In this document: positions 52,241 through 63,680 of the stretch, one piece after another | How the letters are laid out: each line of letters starts with the position of its first letter | Position numbering within the stretch: position 1 is the first letter of the stretch | Origin: Ophiura sarsii | Lineage: Eukaryota > Echinodermata > Ophiuroidea > Amphilepidida > Ophiuridae | Length of the DNA stretch: 64,000 nucleotides | Direction: 5' to 3' | Assembly (NCBI GenBank): GCA_035610835.1 | Contig: CM069459.1 | Coordinates: 24,381,636 to 24,445,635, forward strand | Made by a program: the position numbers and the translations under genes | The notes under the pieces: generated by a model | What the model saw: only the letters and a program-made list of their open reading frames with translations | Database searches by the model: none | What the model was told of the DNA's origin: nothing

Positions 52241-52490
52241 TATCACCTTCCACGCGGCTACTATTTTTACCATACACAAAACAGATTTTTCAGAAACTTT
52301 TCCCAACTTTCAAGGTCTATTTCAAGGGTTACTGAACCAGTACTAGGAATGTTTGTACTTATTTTAAAGCATTTCTCATAGCGATTCCAAATATAGTGAT
52401 GAAACTCAATAATTTTGACATTTTTAAAACATTTTGTGAAATGTTGGAATGTCGTCTGCAGCCAGCCGCCTGCTGTGTGGAAAGTGTTAA
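52241..52490 (+). mobile_element. Family A MITE copy
   Basis: The left end lacks three bases (CACCTTCCACGCGGC, as at 22655) and the right end is GTGTGGAAAGTGTTAA. Has a CAGCCAGC micro-duplication near the right end. Confidence 0.9.
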
Positions 52491-52594
52491 TGATGTCAGA
52501 TGACATTTGATGACTTTGCATCATCAAAGTGGGTTTGTCAATAGATGATACAAAAGATTAGCCAACTCAACAAAAACAATTTGTCTGTGTATAT

Positions 52595-52875
52595 ATATGC
52601 TATCCACTGAAGGAAGCATAGCTTAGCTTACACAACAAAACAGTGTATCTTTGTATGCTATCTACTACAAGAAAGCAAAGCTTACACAGCAAACACATTA
52701 TCTGTGCATGTTATCTACTGCAGATAACACTGTATTAAGAAGAAGAAAAAGAGTGTGTGCTATCTTTCTAAAGACAGCAAAGTTTAAAAACAACAATTGT
52801 GTGCTATCTACCGAAGATAGCAAAATAGAGAGACAAACCAGCTCATGCTATTTATCTGACTGTAGATAGCAACTT
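52595..52875. repeat. Cluster of GCTATCTAC..GAAGATAGC hairpin words
   Basis: About six imperfect hairpins spaced about 45-60 bp: GCTATCCACTGAAGGAAGC, GCTATCTACTACAAGAAAGC, TTATCTACTGCAGATAAC, GCTATCTTTCTAAAGACAGC, GCTATCTACCGAAGATAGC and TTATCTGACTGTAGATAGC. AACAAAACA- and CACAGCAAAC-like phrases lie between. Same module as 39917-40165. Confidence 0.85.
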
Positions 52876-54579
52876 TTTGAAATAACCAAGTGTGTGCCTT
52901 TTTGACTCACAAATGCAAATTTTAAAATCCAAAATTGTACATGCTATACTTGTTCTGAAGAAAACAAATGCCATACCAATGTTAAATATATAAAGGCGTA
53001 TTGACATGACTCAGTAAATCCTTTTGGATTGAATCTAAAAAAAATTCATAAATTTTCACAAATGGTAAATTCAAGAACTTTTATTGGCTGCCAAAGTTGA
53101 ACAATCAACACTCAATATTTGTTTTAAATAAAAGGAACTCGTAGAGAGGGTGAAATTTTCAAGGTATGTACGTTTAAAACACTAGCTAACACAAGGCAAA
53201 AGAATCACACACACAGCACTAGTTTGCTAAAACATTTCGGACCAAGTTAGATAAAAGTATTTTCACAGTTTTAGATTTGTAAAGCTAAAAGCTGAGAGTT
53301 CAAGCTTGAAAGATTATGTCTCCTTTATACTTCAAAACTCAATTTTACAGGTAAAATTTCTGATGTTATCTATTTTTAGATGGCATCTTTTGTGAGTTCT
53401 TCCTCTTTTAATGGATTCTTTAAGCTATCTTAAGATTACCTTTCCTATATTTGCTTTAGAAGTCAATTTTCCCTTTAAAATTTCCTTCCCCTTTTAATCT
53501 ATTCTTTAATCTTTGCTCTCAGGTTTGTAGAAGGTATCATTAGGCCAAGGTTTAAAAAAAATTGTGTTTGGACTTTTGTGAAGAAAATGTAGATATTTAA
53601 AATAAAAATCTTTAGTGGATGTTACCAAAAGATTATTTTTTTTTTGGGGGGGGGGGTTCATCAACAATAAATTCAAGTATCACTATTTTTTTGCCACATT
53701 GATATAATAAAAAAATAGGAAAAGCATGCCTTTGTCATTTCATCCACAAACATTTTCAATACAAATATTTCAAAAATGTCATTAGAGCTATAAACACATC
53801 AGAACATTTGAAATATTTCCAGGTTTTATCTATTTTTTGATTTTTTTTAAAAAAGTTGCACCTGAAACTTTCTAGAGTAGAAATGAAGTTGTAGCATCCT
53901 CTCAACAACAATGAAAAAAGGACGTTGAAAGGAACAAGAAACATGTATTCTTTTTACTCGGCCTTATTTGCTTATAAACGAGTAATACAACCCATTCCTA
54001 GTTAAAATTCTCTGCAAAGTGTCGATGATTAAAAGGAGCCGCCTTACTCGCTCTGCCGGCTACAAGTGTTTGCTGCAGAATCGTGACTCATACAGGCCAG
54101 GTCGCATGGCATTCAGGTCGGCATCAACTAGTTATTTGCAATTTTAAACCCATTTTGGCCTCACTTTGCCTACTAACCCTCTATGCGCTACAATTGCTTT
54201 AGAAACCTGCATATTGGATAGGATATATTTGGAGCTTGATTGTAGATGTTCACAGACAGTGGTGGCACTGGGTGGGGGTGGGGGTCATGACCTTTCCCTT
54301 ACCCCTCACCCCAGTTTCCCCCAGTCAGGTCAAGCACACCCCATGTTGTCCTCTAAACAATCAAAAATGTTGAGTTTTTAAGTCAAAATTACTTAAAATT
54401 CGTTTAAAATGTATAATTCAGAACAAATTTAGCTAATTTCAGGCAATCTTTATGATAAAAGCCAATTGCCGCCCCCTCCCTCTCCAGATCAGTTGTCAAA
54501 TATATCCATATAACTTGAATCTGCTCTATCAACCATTTGAAGCGTAAGGTTTGGTCTTGAAAATAATTTCAATCTTAAA
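52876..54579. other. No recognisable gene
   Basis: T9 and G10 runs at 53638-53657 and a GGGGTGGGGGTGGGGG-like word at 54275. Otherwise AT-rich sequence with no frame of note. Confidence 0.45.
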
Positions 54580-55125
54580 ATTAAAATAACACAGGTTTAG
54601 GCAAAGTGTTGACTTGTTTTGTCAAAAAACACCTCTTTTATATTTTGATGAAATCCTCAATCCAATTACGTGTCAAGCATAATTCTACAAATATCTGAAT
54701 TTTCACACATCGTTTTCAAAATGCCTGAAATCAGGCAGTGGTTTTCTGATATTATAAAAAAACACACCCTATATTGAAATAAATGTTGAGCTGTAATAAC
54801 ACAGTAGACAAAGTGTTAACTTCCTTTTGTCGAAAAAAACACACCCCAACTCTTTAATTTGGATGAAATCCTCATGTCAATTGACATAAACTACAAACGT
54901 CTGAATTTTCACAAATTTGTTCCCCAAATCCCTGAAATCAGGAGTTAAAATCATTAAATTATGGGGGAACTTTTATTCATCATATCAAAATAACAATATA
55001 AATATAACACAAGTAGGCAAAGGGGTTAACTTGTTTTGGTCAAAAACACCTCTTCTTTCATTTTGATGAAATCCTCAATCTTATTTGTCAAGTGAAATAA
55101 ACTACATCTCATCATCTGTCCTCGC
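54580..55125. repeat. Degenerate tandem repeat, about 205 bp, three units
   Basis: AATAACACAGGTTTAGGCAA, AGTGTT..ACTT and TTGATGAAATCCTCA, then CTGAATTTTCACA and CTGAAATCAGG phrases, start near 54585, 54796 and 55001. The last unit is truncated. Confidence 0.75.
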
Positions 55126-55304
55126 ATGCCGTGAGGAGGAGTGATGATGTTGTTGTTTGTGGTGATCTTATTTGTCACGTAATCGTACAATTGTCATTGT
55201 AAAACCCACGCTATAAGATAGATAGGATTATGATAAAGCCTGCATCTTGCTTTGTATATTGTGAAATACCTTCGTCTAGGTGGAGACACGCATTAGATTA
55301 AAGG

Positions 55305-55440
55305 GGAAAGTGTACTTTAGGTCCCAGATACTGGCATTAGTGAGTATCGCATGATACTGGTACTTGAAATTTGCCAATATCGCTCAATACTGGTGCAATT
55401 TTATTGTTCCAGTATCGTCCGATACTGGAACACAATTTGT
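55305..55440. mobile_element. Family F left-half copy
   Basis: AAAGTGTACTTTAGGTCCCA, GATACTGG followed by alternating GTATCG / CGATAC and CCAGTATCGTCCGATACTGG words. The other terminus is missing. Confidence 0.65.
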
Positions 55441-55589
55441 TTATTAATTTCTTGTTTATTTATTTATTAAAATGTTCAACTTACTGATATAGAAATCCAC
55501 ACCCAGCATCTTGACTATATATTTAACTATGATAACTCGCACTATTCCGAGTTTCTATGTATAATTTAGAAGCCTCACCTGTTGCCATG

Positions 55590-55670
55590 TGGCAAGTATT
55601 CGAAATAAGGATTCGAACACGGCTGCATTAAGGGTTGCCAGTTCAACTAATCGCGGCCTAAATGATAACT
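55590..55670 (-). mobile_element. tRNA-like sequence, minus strand
   Basis: Minus strand: GGCCGCGATTAGTTGAACTG (weak A box) and CCGTGTTCGAATCC (good B box). Probably a SINE head or tRNA pseudogene. No acceptor pairing was verified. Confidence 0.45.
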
Positions 55671-56017
55671 ATTGAAATACCTAGAATGATAAATTATTTA
55701 TGTCAATTAGCGGCACAACAATATAAATAGAAACAAAACCAAAGATTCAAATTCATGAAAATAAAGAGTTAAACTACATTTTCAGGATTCACACCAGCCC
55801 ACAAAAGGCCTGTTGAATTGGTTGGGATGACACTCCTCTAAGTGAAATATATAAAAATGCTTCAAAAGTAGTGTTGTTGGCCAAACTTTTGATCGGATGA
55901 TTATTAAATGAAGATTATCAAACAATATCAGTGCAAATTTTCTTCTTTGACCAATTTTTTATGATTTTATAGTCATTTTAGAGACTTCAAATAATTGATT
56001 AGAATTGCTTAGACCTT
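55671..56017. other. No recognisable gene or element
   Basis: Short AT-rich spacer. Confidence 0.4.
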
Positions 56018-56177
56018 AAACCATGATTTTGAAGTAATTAGGAATCGTATCGCTCTGTATGTCAGAATATATTCATGATTTATGATCAGAAATGTAAATC
56101 TGCAAGAAAATTTACTTTCTACAAGAAATCATGAATAGAGGGCACCCCCTAGAAAAGATCACATAATATGCCTTTAA
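56018..56177. mobile_element. Family B half copy, TTAA at right end
   Basis: CCATGATTTTGAAGTAATTA, GGAATCGTATCGCTCTGTA to AAAGATCACATAATATGCCT, TTAA. One arm only. Confidence 0.85.
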
Positions 56178-56249
56178 CCGTAACTCAATTCCATTCCATC
56201 TGGCTTGCACCTGACTCTGCTAAGAGTGTCTTAAATAATTGAACTTTAG

Positions 56250-56575
56250 TTTAGAGCCAGAAAGCTGTATGTGCAATGGCTGCCATTTTGTAAGGTGAGT
56301 TTTTATATGATGGCATACCATGTAGAACCAGAAGTATATGCCACATAGCAGCTATTACAGATACTGCCTTTTTCACATCAGAAAGTGTTTTAAGTACAGA
56401 AAGTTCATATCTGCAATAACAGGGGCTTAGAGCCTTAATGACAATGGCTGCCATTTGTAACGGTTTATAAGGAACACAATTTAGCACCAGATGACATGGC
56501 AGCTTACACATACTGCCTTTTCACAATGCAAGGTGTCAGTGCAGAACAACCATATCTGCAGTATAGCTGCTCTGA
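56250..56575. repeat. Degenerate tandem repeat, about 190 bp, under two units
   Basis: CAATGGCTGCCATTT recurs near 56275 and 56442, followed by ACATAGCAGCT / ACATGGCAGCTTACA, ATACTGCCTTTTTCACA and CATATCTGCA phrases. Minus-strand frames here look like repeat readings. Confidence 0.6.
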
Positions 56576-56727
56576 GTAACACTCAGCTTATTTCATTTGT
56601 TCAGCATATAGACAATAACCCTAACAGGGCTTTCTGGTTCTTAATCCATGATATAATACAAGTAGTATCTGATGGTTTGTGTTAACATTTGATGACTCGA
56701 TGTCCAGAAATTAGGGCTGTCATTCGT

Positions 56728-56979
56728 CTCAACACTTTCTCATGTGGCAGGCGTCCGCAGATGACAGTTCCAAAATGTCTTAAAATGTTTCAAAAATGAC
56801 AACAATATTGAATTTCATCATCAAATTTGGAGTCACCATCAAAAATGCATTGAAATAAGTACAAACATGCCTAGTATTGGTTCAGTAATCCTTGAGATAG
56901 ACCTTGAAAGTTCGGAAAAGTTTCTAAAAAATCTGTTTTAAAATATGGTAAAACCAATAGCCACATGGAAAGTGCTAAC
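56728..56979 (-). mobile_element. Family A MITE copy, ends mutated
   Basis: CTCAACACTTTCTCATGTGGC to AGCCACATGGAAAGTGCTAA. The left TTAA is mutated and the interior is intact. Confidence 0.88.
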
Positions 56980-57359
56980 ATTATCGGCAATGCCTTGTTT
57001 GCTGCTGCCCTTTTACCGGAATAAACACATATAAGGCTTATTCCATATTCATGTACCCATCGCACATGAACTTTAGGATTTACTTTTGTGCACAGAGAGA
57101 TAAAAACAATTTGGGCCTAACTATAGATGGGGTGACAGGTGACGTCATACCAAGCATTTGGTCGGCAGTTACCATTGTTCTTTTGCCTGGCAGTATGCTC
57201 CACATCCTGTTTTGTTTAGGACACATGCTTTCAAAACTCGCGCCAAAGCATTATAAAGAGCAATAAGGCATAGTGGACAGTGGTGCGGTCATATGCTGTT
57301 CCCTCAAGCATGTATCGACAGTCCAGTCCCTTCGACCATTGCTTTGCTGATAAACATTT

Positions 57360-59045
57360 CTGTCACCCCATCTATAGAATTTGATGTGTTGTGAATGCCT
57401 CGAAACAATATCATGTTTACACCAGGTATAACATAAATAATGAGACACCCTTTCTCCCCCACATAATACATTATCAAGTCTTGTTATTAAAGTCAATAGT
57501 CCTATAGTTAGAGGCGGTTAACATGGTTAAGATTGACTTAAGACGTCATGAAGCTGAGGCCCATCTTTTGTCAGAAGGAGTAGAGCAAATAAAACTTACT
57601 AATATTACAGAAACATCTTTGTTACATAATTTCCTGTAGCGTATAATTAAATGCTTTGTGAATGCCGCAAACCAATAATATGTTTTTCCCAAGAAGTATA
57701 ACATAAATAATGAGACACCCTTTCTCCCCCACATGATATATAATACATTATCAAGTCATGTTATCAGAGTCAATGGCCGTATAGGTATATAGGCTGTTAA
57801 CATGGTTAACATTGACTGAAGACTTCATAAAACCGAGGCCCAACCTTTGTTAGAAGGAGAAGAGCAAATAAAACGTACAAATTTTGCATTTTACAGAAAC
57901 CGCTTGTACCATAATTTCCTCTAGCATATAATGAAATGCTTTGTGAATGCCTCAAACCAATATCATGTTTCCCACCAGGTATAACATAAATAATGAGACA
58001 TCCTTTCTCCCCCACATGATATATAATACATTATCAAGTCATGTTATCAGAGTCAATGGCCGTATATGTATAGAGGCTGTTAACATGGTTAACATTGACT
58101 GAAGACTTTATAAAGCCGATGCCCAACTTTTGTCAGAAGGAGCAAATATAACTGACCAGTTTTACAGAAACTTCTTGTACCATAATTTCCTCTAGCATAT
58201 AATTAAATGCTTTGAGAATGCCTCAAACCAATATCATGTTTTCCCCAAGTATAACATAAATAATGACACACCTTTTCTCCCCCACGTGCAGCATTCGAAA
58301 TAGTGGTAATCCAGGCATCCAAAATGACCAAATTTACCGGCAGATAACCAGTTTTTCCTTGCCGCGGATTTCACTTCCAGGTTTGCAAAATGTTGAAACA
58401 ATCATTGATCCATACTTTCTTTGGCCATTTTATGTGTATTATGAAGACTCGCTTCCAAAATATGATCTTGATGTTTTTCCAGTGAACAACGGAAAAAAAT
58501 GAGGATAACCAAAATTGTTGGCGGATAACTAAAATCTCAACCTGGGTTATCCGCTGGATAACGAATTGATTTTTCTTATTTCTAACGCTGCCCACGTAAT
58601 ATATAATACATTATCAAGTCATGTTATCAGAGTCAATGGCGCTATAGGTATATAGGCTGTTAACATGGTTAACATTGACTGAAGATGTCATGAAGCCGAG
58701 GCCCAACTTTTGTCAGAAGGTGTTAGAGCAAATAAAAATTACCAATTTTACAGAAACTTCTTGTACCATAAGTTCCTCTAGCATATAATTAAATGCTTTG
58801 TGAATGCCTCAAACCAATTTTATGTTTTCCCCAAGTATAACATAAATAATGAGACAGCCTTTCTCCCCCACATAATATATAATACATTATCAAGTCATTT
58901 TATCAGAGTCAATGTCCTTATATGTATAGAGGCTGTTAATGGTTAACATTGACTGAAGACTTAGTGCAGCTGAGGCGCAACTTTTGTCAGAGGATGTAGG
59001 GCAACAAAACTAACACATTTTACAGTAACTTATTGTACCACACTT
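57360..59045. repeat. Roughly 270-285-bp tandem repeat, about five units, one split by a MITE
   Basis: AACATAAATAATGAGACACC, CTTTCTCCCCCACAT lies near 57430, 57700, 57985, 58252 and 58838. Each is followed by TACATTATCAAGTCATGTTA, GGCTGTTAACATGGTTAACA, AGCCGAGGCCCAACTTTTGT, CAAATAAAA and AATTAAATGCTTTGTGAATG. The fourth interval is about 300 bp longer because of the insertion at 58289-58590. Non-coding. Confidence 0.9.
58289..58590. mobile_element. 302-bp probable hAT-like MITE inserted in the tandem repeat
   Basis: CAGCATTCGAAATA at the left and TATTTCTAACGCTG at the right are near-perfect inverses. The flanks are CCCACGTG and CCCACGTA (8 bp, one change). The array reads normally once it is removed. 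It contains GGATAACC / GGTTATCC words and no convincing coding frame. Confidence 0.82.
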
Positions 59046-59420
59046 TCCTAGAGCGAGATAAGTAATTGCATTGATATGAAGAAGCACCTCTAAACAAGAT
59101 GGACAGTATTTTACATATTCTAAGCAAATTATATCAGTATCTAATACCCTAAACCAGTAAAGTCAAACTATTTTGATAACCCTCATACCAAGTATGATAC
59201 ATTTTAAACCATTTTTCTATCCCTATTATGCAACTGATAATTGCATAATTAACAAATTGAGAAATATATCCTGCCTGACGGTATATCACAGCTATTTATA
59301 ATCTTCATGGAACAATGAGGACCCTTAATACAAAATATCATTATATATAAAGTATACCCTTTTTCTTAATTATGCTTGAACAATAAAAAATAAATAAAAA
59401 AACCTTAAATGTTACAAATT
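59046..59420. other. No recognisable gene or element
   Basis: AT-rich spacer. Confidence 0.4.
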
Positions 59421-59490
59421 TAAAAGAAAAAAATGGGTCGGTCGGGCCCGTACAACAGGGTAGGGCTGTGTTTTTTGGCGCTGAATCAAT
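59421..59490. mobile_element. Family H terminal fragment
   Basis: GGGTCGGTCGGGCCCGTACA, ACAGGGTAGGGCTGTGTTTT, TTGGCG matches the right end of 48127-48382. No partner end was found. Confidence 0.6.
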
Positions 59491-59659
59491 CATCTTCATG
59501 CCCAGTTCATCAAACAATCCAGAAATAAAGGCATTCATTAATGTCACTGGTATCGAGAGGCGGAAAAACCTTTTTTCTGAAAATAGCACTACTGGTTTTG
59601 AGCTTTCTGTAATATTTAAAAACTACTATATACCGGGATTTTGAAAGATCAAGTTTTTT

Positions 59660-60360
59660 ATTCTTTTCAAGCAGAAGTTTTTACGGCAAAATGCCAGCTC
59701 AGTGCACAAACAGGCGCTATCGGCGAGTCACTTACAGCATTCACTCTTATCATCTTCAAAAAACTTATGAATCAGTAATGGCTATTACCGCACCGTGGCT
59801 GGGTATATTCTTTGCACATCAATCATTTCAAGATTTAGGTGGACGGTGGCAACATGATGAATACACACAATAGAAGTTTGTCAAGCCCAGAGCTTTAAAC
59901 CTCATGCATAGATAAAACCAACAACCACAAGCTACATGAGAAGTCTCTACAGCAAACCGGATAATGTTAAACATCAATCATGTTCGGTTAAGACACAATG
60001 TTAATTTAAGATGGATTTTAGGACCATCTGTCCCTGAATATAAGAACTAACCCAATAGCTTGCAGGGTATGAAGCGGCCCGGATGAGGTGGTCTGGATTA
60101 TAGTTGTAGTATGGACAAAGCGTCTTTGGACAAAGCAAGTTAATCTTCAAGAAGATGATTCTGCCGTCAAACATGATCATGTCACAAACGCTGACATCAA
60201 CATTATTTACTCACTGTAAGCCGGACATATGAGGCATTTTCATTGTGGATTTAATACTAAAATGGCAATGTCACATAGAATTAATCATTACTTAGTATGA
60301 AACATACTCTTATCCTTTCAAACTTCATACTCACTCAAAAAAATAGTTGGTACATATGAA
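59660..60360 (+). repeat. Diverged direct duplication, copy 1
   Basis: AATCAGTAATGGCTATTACC, ATCAATCATTTCAAGATTT, GGTGGACGGTGGCAACA, GGATAATGTTAAACATCAAT, CATGTTCGGTTAAGACACA and AGGACCATCTGTCCCTGAAT match 61160-61690 in order, over about 500 bp with small indels. The 60-codon frame at 59691 is not conserved in copy 2. Confidence 0.88.
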
Positions 60361-61159
60361 TTCACGCCACTAAATGGTTTCCCCATAGGTTTACATGTTA
60401 TATGGTTGTTACAAAAAAACCATTTCCTCGCTTATAAAGCGACTGGATTTTTCAATTTCACATTTTCCTTAAATTTCATGATATCTTTGATCATTTAATC
60501 AAACAATTATATATGGTTTCCCTGAAAGTTCTGAGAAATTAGCTCCCAGAGTTGGACAACTGGTGTAGCGCCCTCATTTATCAGAAAAAGTTGAAGAATT
60601 TTTACCAGAACATTTACAATCAAAATGCATGCAAAAAACCAAGCAATAAGTACCATTTCTGATTAATTCTGTAATCAAAAAAAGTTTGATTGACTTCGGC
60701 AAGGACTGAAATTAATTACTGGTGTGGAATCATATGGATGGGGAAAATGAAAGGCTATTTTATCAGTGGATCAAAACATTGTACAAAATTGGCAACTTGT
60801 TGCACAAATGGGCCCTATGGACATGTTCCTTTATTCATCTATTCATTATTTCCCATCAAAAACACTCTTGTCATCTCAAACTTTGTACTCGCTCAAATAA
60901 ATGTGAAATAGTTGGTACATATCTCCAATGTAATACGTTGCTCAGTACTTATCGTTTTTTATTTATATTGTATTTTATGTTCATGCCTTGAGCGCTCTTA
61001 TTAAGAGTGGATATGTGCCTTGTCGCTATTATTATTATTATAATTATTACATATGGAGAAAGCGAAGAACTTTTTTTCCTAAAAGAAGTCACTATGTCAA
61101 AAGTCGTTGCACAGAGGGGCACTATTGATGAGTTCCTTCCTTCCGTCCATTCCTCTCTT
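60361..61159. other. Spacer between duplicates
   Basis: 60835-60925 (CATTATTTCCCATCAAAAAC, ACTCGCTCAAATAAATGTGA, AATAGTTGGTACATAT) repeats 60290-60360. Two overlapping frames (60690-60911 and 60722-60991) show no recognised domain. An ATT trinucleotide run is at 61027-61048. Confidence 0.5.
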
Positions 61160-61690
61160 CTTAGCTGAATCAGTAATAGCCACTACGGCACCAAAGGCTG
61201 TGTATATTCTTTGAACATCAATCATTTCAAGATTTTGGTGGACGGTGGCAACAAATTGAATACACAATAGACGGACCCAGAGCTTTATACATCATGAATA
61301 GATAAAACTAACAGCCACAAGCTAAATGCAATGGTCTCTATAGCAAAACAGGATAATGTTAAACATCAATCATGTTCGGTTAAGACACAGTGTTAATTTA
61401 AGACGATATTAGGACCATCTGTCCCTGAATATAAGGATAGCTAAACCAATAGCTTGCAGCGTATATGGCTTCCTGGATGAGGGGATGATAGTTGTAGTCT
61501 GGACAAAGCAAGTTAATCTTCAACGAAGCAAAGCTATGATTCTGCCGTCAAATAGAATCATGTCAAAAATATCCACATCAACATTATTTACTCGCTTTTA
61601 GCTGGACATACGGAAGTTTGATAAAAGGCCTCTTATTGTGGATTGTGGATTTTAATAAAATGACGATGTCACATTTAATTTGTCATTATT
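61160..61690 (+). repeat. Diverged direct duplication, copy 2
   Basis: Counterpart of 59775-60270, with the same order of conserved blocks and extra indels. Confidence 0.88.
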
Positions 61691-61703
61691 TCCCATCTAA
61701 CTG

Positions 61704-62054
61704 TTAAAGGTAGATGTTCCGATTTTCAACTTGAAGTTTTCTATTCTACATGAAAGGTCATCCTTAAAAAAAGTTGTGTTCTAAAGTTTGAGTTGCATAG
61801 CTCTAATGGTTCTTATTTTAGACGCACAAGATGCTGTGAACTGTACCCATTGAGTAGTACACAAACTATATCGGTGGTTACCACCATTCGCGGTAATTCG
61901 ACGTTATTTCATCGATTTCTCCGTAATTATACCGATTTAGGCCGTCAAATTTCAGTATGATGATGAGAAAAATACGAGCTTTCATATGATGTGAATCTCC
62001 GTATGTTTGAAATAATTCTGTGTTACGAAAATGTGACCGGGTCATCTACCTTTA
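61704..62054. mobile_element. Family C MITE, TTAA-flanked
   Basis: TTAAAGGTAGATGTTCCG at the left and CATCTACCTTTAA at the right. 351 bp. Inverse relation to 2710-3091. The left part also occurs at the window end (63940). TTAA at both termini. Confidence 0.88.
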
Positions 62055-62179
62055 ACAGTCTCTATAATACTCTCCCCAATTCATCTCTTAAGCTTTAGAG
62101 TGTAATACATGAAAAAGAAGTAACATTTGTTTAGTTTGTTTCAATAATTTTATGATACTAAATTTATTTTACATAACAT

Positions 62180-62858
62180 TTGTTTACATAACTCTACACA
62201 CAATTGAACGTTTTGAGAGATTAAATATCATTATTACTTTTTCCATAATAGTCACATTTCACACAAATTATGTTTTCAAAAAAAATGCAAGATTCTATAC
62301 CACTTTGTGTGCATAAATCCACACACAATTAGGTGTTTTGAGAGATTGAAACATTTACGACAAGGGAAAACCGTTGGCTACCTACACAAAGTTTCTCCTT
62401 TTCAATACCAAGTTTATTTTCCCACAACCATGACAACAGTCACATTTCTCCAAAATGATGTTTTCTGAAAAGTGGCACTTTCCAACGAAACAGGGAAGTT
62501 ATCGACGTGAATGGTAGACACTATTGGCTAGTCATGCATGAAATAAAATTATTTTATTTTTAATTTCTAATAAGGACCAGCTAAAGAAAGAAAATACTTT
62601 CTTTTAATTGAAAATAAAGATGATTGAAACTAATTTTAAACAGCACTGGAGACATTTTTGTAACTTTCTTGCATAAGATTTTGAAAAGAGCCACTTTTTC
62701 TGAAACATCATTTTGGGAAAATGTGAATGTTTTTAAAGAAGTGAACATGCTATGCTATTGAAAAGGAAAAACTTTTGATGGGTAGCCAAGCATTTCACTT
62801 TTTCATAAACGTTTCAATTTTTAAAAACGTTCTTTTGTGTGTGGAGTTATGCAAACAA
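62180..62858. mobile_element. Roughly 680-bp imperfect foldback
   Basis: GTTTACATAACTCTACACAC, AATTGAACGTTTT at the left is mirrored by AACGTTCTTTTGTGTGTGG, AGTTATGCAAAC at the right. Inner arms pair too (TTGGCTACC..CTCCTTTTCAA with TTGAAAAGG..GGTAGCCAA; ATGATGTTTTCTGAAAAGTG with CACTTTTTCTGAAACATCAT). CACACAATT..TTTTGAGAGATT also occurs twice directly (62200 and 62320). Centre near 62550. Confidence 0.8.
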
Positions 62859-63432
62859 ACTTGATCAAATTTTGGTGTGGGGGGGGGGACTTTTTAACCC
62901 TTTATTACATGCTTGATATTAGTAGGGGAATACAGAACAAAATCATTTTCAAGGGAGTGTGGATTATTCTGATCATGTTAAATGGTAATTTTCTTTTTCA
63001 AAATTGTATCAATTTATCATAAAATTGTGGTATTTATTACAATCAAACGAGATGCAAAATTTGACAGCAAAATGAGTATGAAGGGGGAGAAAATCCTGTT
63101 CTACAGCAGACAGACCATACAGGTAGGGTCGGTCAGTAAGCAAAATTTACGGTCGGTTTTTGTTTAAAATGTTTTATTAAATCATGTTGTATACAATCAT
63201 GATGTTTACAATCATGATGTATATACAAAATTCATGGGAACCTCAATATACGTTTGAAAATATGGTAGTGTAATTGAGCCCAAATCTTTAAAAAGGGGGT
63301 TGATAAGAGCAGAAACAACGCTCATTTCACAAAAATGTGGGTGTCATCATGTCCCCTGGGACAGACTTCAATGATGCTATAATGTGTCCCCAAGACATTG
63401 CCATCAGATACAGGCTTTTAAAAGCATGACTC
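62859..63432. other. No gene; G10 run and family H scrap
   Basis: G run at 62879-62888. 63092-63165 (ATCCTGTTCTACAGCAGACA, GGTAGGGTCGGTCAGTAAG) resembles family H termini. CAATCATGATGT direct repeats lie at 63195-63222. Confidence 0.45.
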
Positions 63433-63680
63433 TTAACACTTTCCACACGGCAGGCATCTGCAGACGACATTCCAAAATTTTGCAAAATGTTTCAAAAATG
63501 TCAAGATTATTGAATTTCATTACCATATTTGGAATCACCATGAGAAATGCATTAAAATAAGTACAAGCATACCTAGTTTTGATACAGAAATCCTTGAGAT
63601 AGATCTTGAAAGTTGGGAAAGGTTACTGAAAATTTATGTTTTGTATGTGGTAAAACCAAAAGCCGTGTGGAAAGTGCTAC
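63433..63680 (-). mobile_element. Family A MITE copy
   Basis: TTAACACTTTCCACACGGCAG to AGCCGTGTGGAAAGTGCTA. Interior intact. Confidence 0.92.

Noticed and set aside
60690..60991. Two overlapping 73- and 89-codon frames as a gene
   Set aside because: They lie in and between diverged direct repeats, and neither resembles a known domain.
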